Numbered from the stretch's first letter, positions 43,742-53,068 are shown. The stretch is DNA of 64,000 nt from Solibacillus silvestris (GCA_001586195.1 CP014609.1:1524001-1588000); one strand, 5' to 3'. Program-made: numbers and translations. The notes: a model not told the origin generated them from the sequence alone.

Positions 43742-45186
43742 TACATTGGTCTGTGATTATTCCATTACTCATATTTTTAATCATCATTTTTGGTATCGGG
43801 ATTTGGGCAAATCGCCAAGTCCGTACATCTAATTCGTTTTTACAGGAATATTTTTTAGGCGGTCGCGAAATGGGCGGTTTCATCCTGGCGATGACGATGA
43901 TGGCGACATATGGCAGTGCCTCAAGTTTTATCGGGGGACCAGGAGTTGCCTATAATACAGGTCTTGGATGGGTTCTGTTGGCAATGGCACAACTGCCTGC
44001 AGGTTATTTTGTTTTAATGGTGCTCGGCAAAAAATTTGCGATTGTGGCACGCCGAATTGAAGCGATTACATTAATCGACTTTTTAAAGAAACGCTATGAC
44101 AGCCATACCATTGTTATTTTATCGGCAATCAGTATCATTATCTTCCTTTTTGCTTCCATGACAGCGCAATGGGTAGGTGGGGCACGTCTGATTGAATCGT
44201 TGACAGGGCTTTCTTATACAAGTGCATTGCTCATTTTTGCAGTAGCCGTATTGGCGTATGTAATTATCGGTGGTTTCCGGGCTGTTGCGTTAACGGATGC
44301 ATTGCAAGGATCGATTATGATTGTAGGTACGGTCATCCTTCTTATTGCTACAGTCATTGCCGGTGGTGGTGTTGACACAATTATGCAAGGATTGGTTGCA
44401 GAAAATCCGAATTTAGTGACGCCATTTGGTGCGGAACAAAACCTGACACCATTGTATGTTTCAACATTTTGGATTTTAATTGGACTTGGTGTTATTGGTT
44501 TGCCACAAATCGCGGTTCGTGCGATGAGTTACAAAGATTCGAAAAGCCTACATAAAGCCATTTTAATCGGGACAATCGGAATCGGGACAATCATGTTTGG
44601 CATGCATTTAATCGGTGTATTTGCACGTCCGGTCATGCCGGGAATTGAAGTCGGCGATAAAGTCATGCCGCTGCTGACATTGGAAGTGCTGCCGCCGGTT
44701 CTGGCAGGAATCGTACTCGCAGCTCCAATGGCGGCCATTATGTCGACGGTTAATGCACTGCTGATACTAGTAAGTTCTACGGTTGTAAAAGATATTTATT
44801 TAAACTATATCAACCCGAAAGCAAGCGATGCACAAATTAAAAATCGCAGCTTCTGGGTGACAAGCATTATCGGGGGCGCGGTAGTTATTTTTGCCGTTAA
44901 ACCGCCTGAGCTGTTAATCATGCTGAATTTGTTTGCGTTCGGCGGACTGGAATCGGCCTTTTTATGGAGTGTTGTTTTTGGCCTGTACTGGAAGAAAGCA
45001 AACAAATACGGGGCTATCAGTTCGATGATTGTCGGCCTGACATTATATATTGTCATCTACCGTTTTGCGGAAAATATTTATGGCATGCATTCCGTAACAA
45101 TTCCGATCATAGCTTCTCTTATCACATTTGTAGCAGTAAGTATGATTGCACAAAAGGTGAAAAAAATAGAAGATTACCATTTCTAA
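43738..45186 (+). CDS. panF: Sodium/pantothenate symporter
   Basis: The 482-residue protein is a member of the sodium:solute symporter family with about 13 helices. Hallmarks are FLGGREMGGFILAMTMMATY, GSASSFIGGPG (sodium site and first unwound helix), and VALTDALQGSIMIVG. With its YhdT partner directly upstream, pantothenate (coenzyme A precursor) is the most likely substrate. It ends the two-gene operon; a palindromic terminator follows at 45218-45249. Confidence 0.9.
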   Translation: MIHWSVIIPLLIFLIIIFGIGIWANRQVRTSNSFLQEYFLGGREMGGFILAMTMMATYGSASSFIGGPGVAYNTGLGWVLLAMAQLPAGYFVLMVLGKKFAIVARRIEAITLIDFLKKRYDSHTIVILSAISIIIFLFASMTAQWVGGARLIESLTGLSYTSALLIFAVAVLAYVIIGGFRAVALTDALQGSIMIVGTVILLIATVIAGGGVDTIMQGLVAENPNLVTPFGAEQNLTPLYVSTFWILIGLGVIGLPQIAVRAMSYKDSKSLHKAILIGTIGIGTIMFGMHLIGVFARPVMPGIEVGDKVMPLLTLEVLPPVLAGIVLAAPMAAIMSTVNALLILVSSTVVKDIYLNYINPKASDAQIKNRSFWVTSIIGGAVVIFAVKPPELLIMLNLFAFGGLESAFLWSVVFGLYWKKANKYGAISSMIVGLTLYIVIYRFAENIYGMHSVTIPIIASLITFVAVSMIAQKVKKIEDYHF

Positions 45187-45217
45187 TAGCCAGAATCGTT
45201 TTGGCTCTGTATGATAG

Positions 45218-45249
45218 AAACCAGGACTATCAATTGATAGTTCTGGTTT
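45218..45249. terminator. Palindromic terminator between panF and ribA
   Basis: AAACCAGGACTATCAA pairs with TTGATAGTTCTGGTTT (one G-T pair) at the centre 45233.5. Confidence 0.75.
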
Positions 45250-45251
45250 AT

Positions 45252-45280
45252 TTGACGTTAAACGCTTATTATTGTAAACT
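45252..45280 (+). promoter_or_regulatory. Predicted sigma-A promoter of the ribA operon
   Basis: TTGACG (45252-45257) and TAAACT (45275-45280) are 17 bases apart. Only about 40 bases separate the -10 element from the ribA start, too short for an FMN riboswitch. Confidence 0.65.
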
Positions 45281-45321
45281 AGGTTACATAAAGTAACTTA
45301 ATAAAAAATAAAGGTGATAAG

Positions 45322-46056
45322 ATGAAAAAAATAATGGCTATTTTAGAAGATAAAATTCAGCTTGTACGTCGTGATGATCTGCAAAATATTGCAGTTGTCG
45401 GACCGGTAAAGCTACCTATAAAACAAGAAAATCTAGAAGCAACATTCCAGTGGTACTCATGGACAACTGTTGAAAAAAACCAGACGAAAGAACAGGTAGT
45501 AGACTCTGTATCATCGATGCATTTAGCTTTTGGCCAGCAGTCATCTGTACTTGTGTATGGTGATTTTGCCAATCAGGATGATGCATTGATCCGTATGCAC
45601 AGCATTTGTCATACAGGTGATATTTTCGGTTCACAGCGTTGTGACTGTGGCTATCAACTACATGAATCCATGAAGATGATTGTTGAACACGGCTGTGGCG
45701 CTATCTTTTATTTGGCAGATCATGAAGGTCGCGGTATTGGTCTGTTTTCCAAATCACTTGCTTACTTATTGCAGGAAGAAGCGTTTGATACGGTGGAAGC
45801 GAATCATGCACTCGGTTTTGAAGATGATGTCCGCTCATATGATGATGCAATCCGAGTATTGCAAGTCCTGCGGGCAAAACCGGTAACGCTCATTACGAAC
45901 AATCCGAAAAAACTTGCAGCATTGCAGGAAAACGGTTTACTTGCGGATGGCCATATTCCATTATGGGGCGGCCTGACGGAAACGAATGAACAGTACTTGA
46001 AAACTAAAGTAGAAAAGTCTGGACATATCGGAATTGTTGAAAAGTTAACTGTGTAA
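45322..46056 (+). CDS. ribA: GTP cyclohydrolase II (monofunctional RibA)
   Basis: RibA opens GTP to the first pyrimidine intermediate of riboflavin synthesis, with release of formate and pyrophosphate. The 244-residue protein holds the zinc cysteines C96, C107 and C109 in SICHTGDIFGSQRCDCG, the GTP-binding YLADHEGRGIGLFSK and the base-recognition LITNNPKKLAAL. Bacillus usually fuses RibA to RibB; here it is a single domain with an unusual N-terminal 80 residues. It is followed by ribD 12 bases later. There is no riboflavin synthase or lumazine synthase nearby. Confidence 0.9.
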   Translation: MKKIMAILEDKIQLVRRDDLQNIAVVGPVKLPIKQENLEATFQWYSWTTVEKNQTKEQVVDSVSSMHLAFGQQSSVLVYGDFANQDDALIRMHSICHTGDIFGSQRCDCGYQLHESMKMIVEHGCGAIFYLADHEGRGIGLFSKSLAYLLQEEAFDTVEANHALGFEDDVRSYDDAIRVLQVLRAKPVTLITNNPKKLAALQENGLLADGHIPLWGGLTETNEQYLKTKVEKSGHIGIVEKLTV

Positions 46057-46068
46057 GGAGAATTTCTA

Positions 46069-47184
46069 ATGAAAACTGATCAGGACTATATGCAGCTTGC
46101 GCTTGAATTGGCAGCAAGTGCCAGAGGGAATACAAATCCAAATCCGCTAGTTGGAGCCGTTATCGTAAAAGATGGTGTCATTGTCGGTACAGGACTTCAT
46201 CGAAAAGCAGGGGAACCCCATGCAGAAGTACATGCGGTGAATATGGCAGGTGAACATACAAAAGATGCGACAATTTATGTCACACTGGAACCATGTTCAC
46301 ACTACGGCAAAACACCACCTTGTGCGAAGCTGTTGAAAGAAAGCGGGTTTAAGCGCGTCGTCGTTGCCACGGAAGATCCAAATCCTGAAGTAGCTGGGCG
46401 CGGTATTCGTCTTTTACGCGATGCGGGAATCGAAGTGGAAGTCGGTGTGCTTCAAGAGGAAGCACAAAAGCTGAATGAACGCTTTATTCATAATATGCTG
46501 ACAGAGCGTCCGTTTGTAGTTGCGAAATTCGCCATGACACTTGACGGCAAAATTGCGACATATAATGGTCATTCACAATGGATTACAGGGGAAGAAGCGC
46601 GCGGGGATGTACATGAATTGCGTCATGAAGTGGACGGGATATTAGTAGGTGTACAAACGGTTTTAAATGATAATCCAAAGCTGACGACGCGACTAAAGGA
46701 TGATCGACAAGGTCGTAACCCGATACGTGTCGTGTTGGATAGTACTTTGAAAACACCGGTTGATGCACATATTGCGGACACAACGGAAGCTCGTACAATC
46801 ATTGTCACTTCACTCGATTCTGATGAAGAAAAGGCACAGCAATTGGAGCGTAATGGTGTTGAAATTATTCGAGTAGAAAAAGAAAAAACAGGCTTGCACA
46901 TAAAGGATATGTTGAAAGCATTATTTAAAAAGGGTATTACGCATCTGCTTGTTGAAGGTGGGGGCAATGTGAACGCGTCATTTTTACGAGGCGGCTTCAT
47001 TGACCAGTATATCGTGTATATCGCACCGAAAGTATTGGGTGGGAAAAACTCCATTACACCGTTTACAGGAACTGATGTAGAAACAATCGATGTGGCAAAT
47101 CAGCTTGAATTTGGTGAAGTCACTCACGTCGGGGAAGATTTGCGTATTATTGCCTATCCAAAGAAGGCTGGTTTACATGATTAA
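46069..47184 (+). CDS. ribD: Bifunctional diaminohydroxyphosphoribosylaminopyrimidine deaminase/reductase
   Basis: RibD carries out the second and third steps of riboflavin synthesis. The 371-residue protein has the deaminase zinc site H51-A-E53 and PCSHYGKTPPC (C76 and C85), then the reductase domain with AMTLDGKIATYNGHSQWITG and LLVEGGGNVNASFL. Both domains look complete. It lies 12 bases after ribA with its own RBS (AAGGAGAA), and its end overlaps the start of the FAD monooxygenase gene, so the three are one operon. Confidence 0.93.
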   Translation: MKTDQDYMQLALELAASARGNTNPNPLVGAVIVKDGVIVGTGLHRKAGEPHAEVHAVNMAGEHTKDATIYVTLEPCSHYGKTPPCAKLLKESGFKRVVVATEDPNPEVAGRGIRLLRDAGIEVEVGVLQEEAQKLNERFIHNMLTERPFVVAKFAMTLDGKIATYNGHSQWITGEEARGDVHELRHEVDGILVGVQTVLNDNPKLTTRLKDDRQGRNPIRVVLDSTLKTPVDAHIADTTEARTIIVTSLDSDEEKAQQLERNGVEIIRVEKEKTGLHIKDMLKALFKKGITHLLVEGGGNVNASFLRGGFIDQYIVYIAPKVLGGKNSITPFTGTDVETIDVANQLEFGEVTHVGEDLRIIAYPKKAGLHD

Positions 47185-48253
47185 AAAAGTGGATGTATGC
47201 ATTGTTGGCGGTGGTCCAGGCGGTGCGCTTCTTGCCAATATATTAGCGAAAAATAATGTGTCTGTTCTTTTAATTGAACGGACAAATGGCTTTGCAAAGG
47301 CATTCCGCGGGGAACATTTAAATGAAGAAGGCGAGCGGATTTTAAAACAGTATGAGCTATTCGAACGAATTGAACAGCTCGGTTTGCTGCGTATGGAAAC
47401 ATTGGAATATTGGATGAGCGGTGAAAAGTTTAAAACAATTGAACCGGATCCGGCTGTAGGGCATTTAGGCATCCATGTTCCGCAAGCTCATTTGCTTCAA
47501 GCAATTATCGAGCAGGCACAAGGCTATCCAACGTTTAACTATTTATTGAATACAACGGTTAAAGAGCTTGTTCAAAACGAGCACGGACAATATACAGCAG
47601 TTCGCGCCAAACAAGGTGATATAGATATGACAATTGAGGCACAGCTTATCATCGGTGCGGATGGGCGCTATTCTACAGTTAGAAAATTGGCGAATTTGGA
47701 TGTAACGATTCGCGATCATGGCTATGATCTGCTCTGGGCAAGAATACCGGCACCTGCAAATTGGACACCTTCCATTAAAATGGCCCTTGTTGATGGCATG
47801 CAAATTTCCTTGTTTACACAGGCAAAAGGATTTGTACAAATCGGCTGGAATATTAATAAAGGAAGCTATCCGGAATTACGTAAACAGCCTTTTATGCCGT
47901 TTATTGAAAAGCTCGTAAAAGCATTTCCACAATTGGCCCCTGTCGTACAGGAACATATTCAGTCATGGAAAGACTTTGTGCTACTTGTTGTATTCAGCAG
48001 TACAACGGAGCAATGGGGAAAAGAAGGTGTTGCATTGATCGGGGATGCTGTGCATACGATGACTCCGACCGGCGCGTACGGATTAAATAGTTCGTTAATG
48101 GATGCCCATATGCTGGCACAAATGCTACTGGAAAATGAGAAGTTTGATTTTATCAGCTGCGCAACAGCACGAAAACAACAGATTGAAAAAATCCAGGCAA
48201 TACAAATAGAAAAAGAGCAAAAGTTTCATGAAGCTTTTCTCGTATTAAGTTAG
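47177..48253 (+). CDS. FAD-dependent monooxygenase (PHBH/UbiH family)
   Basis: The 358-residue protein has the FAD-binding GxGxxG variant VCIVGGGPGGALLANILA at residues 5-22, the ribose-contacting ER in LLIERTNGFAKAFRGE, and GDAVHTMTPTGAYGLNSS (the second FAD motif). Family members hydroxylate aromatic or small substrates with NAD(P)H and oxygen. The ATG overlaps the ribD stop, so it is coupled to riboflavin-type genes. Its substrate is unknown; co-location may only reflect need for flavin. Confidence 0.85.
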   Translation: MIKKVDVCIVGGGPGGALLANILAKNNVSVLLIERTNGFAKAFRGEHLNEEGERILKQYELFERIEQLGLLRMETLEYWMSGEKFKTIEPDPAVGHLGIHVPQAHLLQAIIEQAQGYPTFNYLLNTTVKELVQNEHGQYTAVRAKQGDIDMTIEAQLIIGADGRYSTVRKLANLDVTIRDHGYDLLWARIPAPANWTPSIKMALVDGMQISLFTQAKGFVQIGWNINKGSYPELRKQPFMPFIEKLVKAFPQLAPVVQEHIQSWKDFVLLVVFSSTTEQWGKEGVALIGDAVHTMTPTGAYGLNSSLMDAHMLAQMLLENEKFDFISCATARKQQIEKIQAIQIEKEQKFHEAFLVLS

Positions 48254-48262
48254 GTGAGGGAT

Positions 48263-48835
48263 ATGAAATTCGGATTTGACATTGATGATACGTTAATCGA
48301 TTTACGTCGACATGCGTTTCATTTATATAATAAAAAATTGAACAAAACGATTGGCGAAGATGTGTTTGATACAATTGCAACTGTCGAAATCCATGAACCA
48401 TTTGGGCTAACAAATGAAGAAGGCAGCCAAATGTGGAAAGACTCAATGGAAGAAATCTATTTCACGGATTGTCCAAGCTTTGAAGGCGCAAAAGAGGTAT
48501 TGAACGCTTTAGCAGAAGAAGGGCATGAAATTTACTATATTACATCCCGTCCGAAAGGGTATTGTGAACAGACCCGCGCATGGGTAAAAGCACAAGGGTT
48601 CCCGGTTGTTGATGAGCGTTTTTACTGCGGGATGGCAGACCATGAGAAAATCGATATTATCAAAAACCTGGAACTTGATGTATATGTAGATGATAAACCA
48701 GCTGTTTTAAACACATTGGCTGGTAGCACAACGAAAGTAATCGTGAAAAACCAGTCATACAATCAGACTGTGGAATATACGCGTCTTACAAGTTGGGATG
48801 AATTTAATAAACTGGTCGGTTACGCATCGGTGTAA
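48263..48835 (+). CDS. HAD-family 5'(3')-nucleotidase, NT5C-like
   Basis: ATG 48263 behind AGGTGAGGG gives 190 residues. The HAD nucleophile motif is FGFDIDDTLIDL (D8 and D10), motif II lies in IYYITSRPKG, and the acidic motif IV is VDDKPAVL. Length and the small cap fit the NT5C deoxyribonucleotidase-like group, which dephosphorylates nucleoside monophosphates or other phosphates. It ends the ribA operon, where it could remove the phosphate from a pathway intermediate. That role is inference from position. Confidence 0.75.
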   Translation: MKFGFDIDDTLIDLRRHAFHLYNKKLNKTIGEDVFDTIATVEIHEPFGLTNEEGSQMWKDSMEEIYFTDCPSFEGAKEVLNALAEEGHEIYYITSRPKGYCEQTRAWVKAQGFPVVDERFYCGMADHEKIDIIKNLELDVYVDDKPAVLNTLAGSTTKVIVKNQSYNQTVEYTRLTSWDEFNKLVGYASV

Positions 48836-48844
48836 TCGATATGG

Positions 48845-48880
48845 GAAAGTCACGGAGCCATTCCGGGACTTTCTTTTTTA
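48845..48880 (+). terminator. Terminator of the ribA-ribD operon
   Basis: GAAAGTC and GACTTTC pair around an inner GG/CC and are followed by TTTTTT. Confidence 0.85.
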
Positions 48881-48976
48881 TATAAAAGTTAAAATAGTTT
48901 GAATTTTTTCCTTTCAAGAGAAAGAATATGTGGTATTGTTAACAGTGTATAGACATACTGGTTGGAGGATTTTACT

Positions 48977-49570
48977 ATGATAACACAACAACATTACGAA
49001 GCAAGCGTTCATTACAACGGGATTATATTACTGTCGGCCTACTTACAACGCCAATATGTATATCGTACAATTCAAGTACGTTTGAATGGGGCAAGTGAAG
49101 AACCATTAAATAAAGTGAAAAATATGCTTGAACATACAGAACTGATGCTTAATATTTTCGAGGAATCTAAAGAATTGATGGAAGGACAGCGCAACAAACT
49201 CAAATCTTTCGCAGATGAGGTTGCCCTCCTGATGCAAAACTATATTAAAGAAGAGCCGGATTTTAAAGAGCGTTTAGCAGTTGTCGGATCGACACTATAT
49301 TCGGAGCAGCTGATGAATAACGGAATTATTAAACTCGGCTATATTTTTAAACAAAACATCGGCAAAGATTTTCCGGCACGCGTCAAGTTTTACGAAGAAC
49401 GTACAAAAGTAATCGACGTGATGGTACAGCTCGTATCGGAAGGAAAAGAAATCGAGAAGGGCATGCAGGACATTTTAAACAAATGGTACGACGGCATTGC
49501 CATCCAGAAAAAAGGCATAATGGAAGACCTGTCGAAAATCAATGAAATGCTTGATTTTAAAGCGGAGTAA
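48977..49570 (+). CDS. Uncharacterised helical protein
   Basis: ATG 48977 behind TTGGAGGAT gives 197 residues with no signal peptide or transmembrane segment. It is predicted mostly helical with charged heptads (QRNKLKSFADEVALLMQNYI). I recognise no domain. It has its own promoter region and ends 30 bases before a bidirectional terminator; the GIY-YIG gene converges on it. Confidence 0.6.
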   Translation: MITQQHYEASVHYNGIILLSAYLQRQYVYRTIQVRLNGASEEPLNKVKNMLEHTELMLNIFEESKELMEGQRNKLKSFADEVALLMQNYIKEEPDFKERLAVVGSTLYSEQLMNNGIIKLGYIFKQNIGKDFPARVKFYEERTKVIDVMVQLVSEGKEIEKGMQDILNKWYDGIAIQKKGIMEDLSKINEMLDFKAE

Positions 49571-49609
49571 TTAAGGCCATTATCAAAACGGTTAATTTCA
49601 AACATAGAA

Positions 49610-49646
49610 AAAAGCCATTTTTTCTCTCAGAGAAAGAATGGCTTTT
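49610..49646. terminator. Bidirectional terminator
   Basis: AAAAGCCATT and AATGGCTTTT pair, with an inner TCTCT/AGAAA stem. It separates two convergent genes. Confidence 0.85.
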
Positions 49647-49659
49647 ATGGTTAATAAGC

Positions 49660-50049
49660 TTATGCGCGTTCGAAAAAAACTTTATCGATATTGTATTTTG
49701 ACTGGAATTGATTGATTGCAAATGTTTCGTAAATTTCACGTTCCATTGGATCTTCAATTTCATATACTTCAATTTTGTGAATTTCAGCACGGTGGTTTTT
49801 CATTGGTGAAACATTGTCTTCAAAGTGCTTTTTGATACGTTGACGGATTTTACGTGCTTTACCTACGAATAAAAGCTCGTTCTTTTCATTATAGAAGAAG
49901 AAGATACCGCCTTTATCACGCGTAATTTTATGGAAATCAATAAATCCGAAGTATGGTGTAATTTCAACATCCCCTGGTTTTAACACTTGTTCGCGTTGAC
50001 GAATTACTAAATCTGGTTTTGGCATTTCAATTTTAATCAAACTGTTCAC
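49660..50049 (-). CDS. GIY-YIG nuclease domain protein, UvrC N-terminus-like
   Basis: The 129-residue protein has a GIY-YIG domain: GIFFFYNEKNELLFVGKARK at residues 48-67 (GIF-x10-FVG), then the arginine in RKIRQRIKKHFE and the glutamate in YEIEDPMEREIYE, matching the UvrC N-terminal nuclease rather than the YhbQ type. The first 40 residues are extra. The start is uncertain: GTG 50049 or TTG 50040, the second with GGGA nearer the ideal spacing. It may be a stand-alone repair or DNA-processing nuclease. Confidence 0.75.
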   Translation of the reverse strand: MNSLIKIEMPKPDLVIRQREQVLKPGDVEITPYFGFIDFHKITRDKGGIFFFYNEKNELLFVGKARKIRQRIKKHFEDNVSPMKNHRAEIHKIEVYEIEDPMEREIYETFAINQFQSKYNIDKVFFERA

Positions 50050-50495
50050 GTCCCTAAATTATTCTAAAAGTTTATTTTACACGATAATACGATAAAATGC
50101 TATTGATATAGTAGTCCAGGCATTGGCGAATAGTAAAATAAGCGGATTTTTTACCGTTATTTTCAAAACTATGGATATTTGCGACAATATAAAAGGAATT
50201 TCCTTAATCAACAATACGAAGTGTATACATATTATCCGACACTAATAAACTAATTTTTTCTTGTAACAACTCCGAACAAAACTAAATCAATACCATAAAT
50301 CTACATACCTTTAAGCTAACAAAAAACTACTTCTAACAAACCCAGTCAAGCAAAAAATTCTAACTTTACTGCAAGTTAAGATAATTTTTGAATTTTCGCT
50401 TTCTTTTTCCTCGAAGTTTGTCTATTGTAATAGTAGTTTGTTCAGCTAAAAACAATTATACATAAACAGCAGTTTAAAAAGAGAGAAGGAATCGT
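50050..50495. other. Gene-free AT-rich spacer with a G-poor stretch
   Basis: No open frame with an RBS is seen. Bases 50258-50345 have very few Gs on this strand and many C and A. No clear hairpin is present. The promoters of the divergent GIY-YIG and EamA genes must lie here. Confidence 0.4.
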
Positions 50496-51368
50496 ATGCA
50501 AAAATATAAAGGTGAGCTTCTCATGCTCATCACCGCCGTCATGTGGGGAAGCGGTTTTGTCGGAATGGCGAAAGGGCTTGAACATTGGACCGTTTTTCAA
50601 TTGATGGCCGGGAGATTTTTATTAGCTTCCATTATTTTAAGTTTCATTTTCTATAAAAAATTAAAACTCATTTCAAAAGCTGTAATATGGAAAGGTGCGA
50701 TTCTCGGCGCAATCTTGTTTATCGCCTTTGCCCTGCAGACCATGGGCTTGGAATATACAACCCCATCTAAAAATGCATTCTTGACAGCGATTAATGTCAT
50801 TATCGTTCCAATTATCGCTTATGTCATTTACAAAAGAAGAATTGACAGGTTTGAGTTTATTGCAGCTGGTGTGGCAGTGGTCGGAATTGGATTTTTATCA
50901 TTGCAGGATTCGATGACGATTAATTTTGGCGATTTCCTGTCTATTCTTTGTGCGGTCGGATTCGCTTTCGATATTTTTTATACAAATGTATTTGTTAAAA
51001 CTGAAGATGCTTTAGCACTGACAATTGTCCAGTTTTATACGGCGACTGTCCTAAGTGTAATTAGTGTTGTCATGCTAGGGGAAGTGCCGACGACTTATAC
51101 TTCAGAAGGGTTGGGTATCATAGTGTACTTGGCAATATTTTGTACTGCTGTGGCGTATGTATGCCAAAATATCGGCATGCAATATGCAAACCCTACGAAA
51201 TCTGCCATTATTTTATCAACGGAATCATTGTTCGGTACGATGTTCTCCGTCCTTATTTTAAATGAAATTTTAACTGGGCGTATGCTTGTTGGTTGTGTTC
51301 TTATCTTCTTTGCGATTTTGTTTGCAGAAGTCAAACCGACCTTTAGACGTAAAAAATCCTATATATAA
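50496..51368 (+). CDS. EamA/DMT-family transporter
   Basis: The 290-residue protein has ten membrane helices in two EamA repeats, with the first (LLMLITAVMWGSGFVGMAKG) and the second (GDFLSILCAVGFAFDIFYTN) both carrying the family pattern. Members export metabolites, amino acids or drugs. Substrate unknown. AGAGAGAAGG precedes the ATG. A terminator follows at 51373. Confidence 0.85.
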   Translation: MQKYKGELLMLITAVMWGSGFVGMAKGLEHWTVFQLMAGRFLLASIILSFIFYKKLKLISKAVIWKGAILGAILFIAFALQTMGLEYTTPSKNAFLTAINVIIVPIIAYVIYKRRIDRFEFIAAGVAVVGIGFLSLQDSMTINFGDFLSILCAVGFAFDIFYTNVFVKTEDALALTIVQFYTATVLSVISVVMLGEVPTTYTSEGLGIIVYLAIFCTAVAYVCQNIGMQYANPTKSAIILSTESLFGTMFSVLILNEILTGRMLVGCVLIFFAILFAEVKPTFRRKKSYI

Positions 51369-51372
51369 TGAA

Positions 51373-51412
51373 CAGCCATTTTAAGCAATCCGTTTAAAAT
51401 GGCTGATTTTGT
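51373..51412 (+). terminator. Terminator of the EamA gene
   Basis: CAGCCATTTTAA pairs with TTAAAATGGCTG and is followed by ATTTTGTTT. Confidence 0.85.
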
Positions 51413-51470
51413 TTATTATTATAGAAATACGGAAAAGGATAAGAGATGAATTCAGGGGAGGACTGGTTAT

Positions 51471-52205
51471 ATGTTAAATTATACGCGAAATGGTTCTGGG
51501 GAAGTTGTAGTATTAGTACATGGATTTTTAGGGAGTACAGCAATATTCGAAAAAATTATGGAACCTTTAACAAAGCAATTTGATGTCATTGCAATCGATT
51601 TACCAGGGCATGGAAAAAGTGAAATGCCGGAAGGGGAATATACAGTTTATCGCTATGCCGAAGATATAATCGATGTATTAGTTATGGAAAAAGTTGAAAA
51701 GGCTTATTGGGTCGGGCATTCGATGGGTGGCTATATTACATTGGCGGCAATCGAGAAACAATACTCTAAAATCGAAAAGGCTGTCTTATTGTATTCATCC
51801 GACTCATCGGATACACCAGAAGCAATCGATAAAAGAACGAAACAACAAGAAGAGATTCAGGAACATGGAACAGGCTCGTTCGTAGACGGAGTGATTCATA
51901 ACTTCCTTGCGCCCGATGCAAAAACGGAAGATGTGCTGTTTGCAAAAGAAGTTGCCTATGAAGGAAAAGAAGAAGGCCTTGTTGCTGCACTAGGTGCTAT
52001 GAAGTCACGTCCAAACCAACGAGATCTTGTCGATACAATATCAATTCCAATTCTCGTCATTGAAGGAGAACAGGACAAAGCTGTCACACCGATTACGACA
52101 TCCAACCCGAATGTGGAGAAAGTAAAAACCAATACAGGACATCTTGGTATGGTGGAAGATTCTCAAACGGTAGCAAGAGAAATCATTCGTTTCCTAAACA
52201 GCTAA
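51471..52205 (+). CDS. Alpha/beta hydrolase
   Basis: The 244-residue protein is a typical small hydrolase: oxyanion HGFLGST, nucleophile elbow GHSMGG (Ser84), acid in EGEQDKAV and base His in TGHLGMV near residue 218. The lid region is rich in acidic and charged residues. The family includes MenH and haloperoxidase-like esterases, and no menaquinone gene is nearby, so the substrate is unknown. GGGGAGGA precedes the ATG. It stands alone between two terminators. Confidence 0.85.
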   Translation: MLNYTRNGSGEVVVLVHGFLGSTAIFEKIMEPLTKQFDVIAIDLPGHGKSEMPEGEYTVYRYAEDIIDVLVMEKVEKAYWVGHSMGGYITLAAIEKQYSKIEKAVLLYSSDSSDTPEAIDKRTKQQEEIQEHGTGSFVDGVIHNFLAPDAKTEDVLFAKEVAYEGKEEGLVAALGAMKSRPNQRDLVDTISIPILVIEGEQDKAVTPITTSNPNVEKVKTNTGHLGMVEDSQTVAREIIRFLNS

Positions 52206-52209
52206 AACT

Positions 52210-52248
52210 AAAAAGAGAGGGATCCATTTTTTGGGTCCCTCTCTTTTT
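52210..52248. terminator. Bidirectional terminator
   Basis: AAAAAGAGAGGGATCC pairs with GGGTCCCTCTCTTTTT (one G-T) between the convergent hydrolase and TetR genes. Confidence 0.9.
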
Positions 52249-53068
52249 AACTGTATTGCTTTTTCAAATATAACGTAATCCAATTAAAGGACTCGTTTTT
52301 TTCTAAATTGGAGATGAGACCAATAATGATCGCATTTCTTGGATTTTCACTTTTCAGTTCTTCTATTAATAATTGGAGGGAATCGAGTTCCAAGTTGTTC
52401 GTCGTCTGCTGTTGAAGCAACATCAGTTCCTCCACTATATGATCAATCGAATAATTTTCGATCCGTCTGTAAAACTGTGAAGTATTTTGCAACAGCGCTA
52501 TTTTACTTTTTGTCGCTAATAAAGTTGTCTTCTCAACAAGCGAATCTGCAAACCTCATCGCATCAAATGTCTGGCACGAGTCGAAAATATACTGCATATA
52601 CGATTGAACCATCCCATTTACAATAACGACTAAATCATATTGTCGTCCCTCGATTTGTTCGCCAAATACTTCAAACAGCAGCTTTTCCAAATTTTTATTG
52701 GAAAGCTCTACATAATAATGAATCCGTTCAATTAATGCCTTATTGATGGCAGAAACGTTTTCCTTCATCAAAATATCCGCAAATCCCGCATAGTGTGACA
52801 ATACTTTCATAGTATGAACAAAGTAGATATGGAGCTTTTCTGAAGGCGTATTACCTTCACTGACTGCTTGGTCAACTTCGCGAATTATATTGTTCATAAA
52901 ATGTTCAATAATAGAAAAAACGAGCTCGTCTTTTGATTTAAATGATAAATAAAAAGCACCTTTAGAAATGCCGCAATGATCGGTAATTTGCTGTACTGAC
53001 GTAGCTTCTATCCCTTTTTCGGCAAATAAATGTAGTGCTGAATCGATTATCAATTGTTTTCTTGTCAT
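52247..53068 (-). CDS. TetR family regulator, YerO-like
   Basis: The 273-residue protein has an N-terminal HTH (SALHLFAEKGIEATSVQQ, then HCGISKGAFYLSFKSKDE). The ligand domain is long and helical, and its length matches B. subtilis YerO, the regulator divergent from the SwrC RND pump. The gene is divergent from an RND gene here too, and a perfect TGAC-N6-GTCA operator sits in the promoter between them. It likely represses the pump until a membrane-active compound binds. Confidence 0.85.
   Translation of the reverse strand: MTRKQLIIDSALHLFAEKGIEATSVQQITDHCGISKGAFYLSFKSKDELVFSIIEHFMNNIIREVDQAVSEGNTPSEKLHIYFVHTMKVLSHYAGFADILMKENVSAINKALIERIHYYVELSNKNLEKLLFEVFGEQIEGRQYDLVVIVNGMVQSYMQYIFDSCQTFDAMRFADSLVEKTTLLATKSKIALLQNTSQFYRRIENYSIDHIVEELMLLQQQTTNNLELDSLQLLIEELKSENPRNAIIIGLISNLEKNESFNWITLYLKKQYS

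Noticed and set aside
45180..45321. FMN riboswitch before ribA.
   Set aside because: The spacer is taken up by a terminator and a promoter, and no RFN consensus is visible.
45322..48253. Toxoflavin-type biosynthetic cluster, because it also starts with GTP cyclohydrolase II and a RibD-like protein.
   Set aside because: No methyltransferase or ToxC/ToxD-like gene is present, and RibD here keeps both domains as in riboflavin synthesis.
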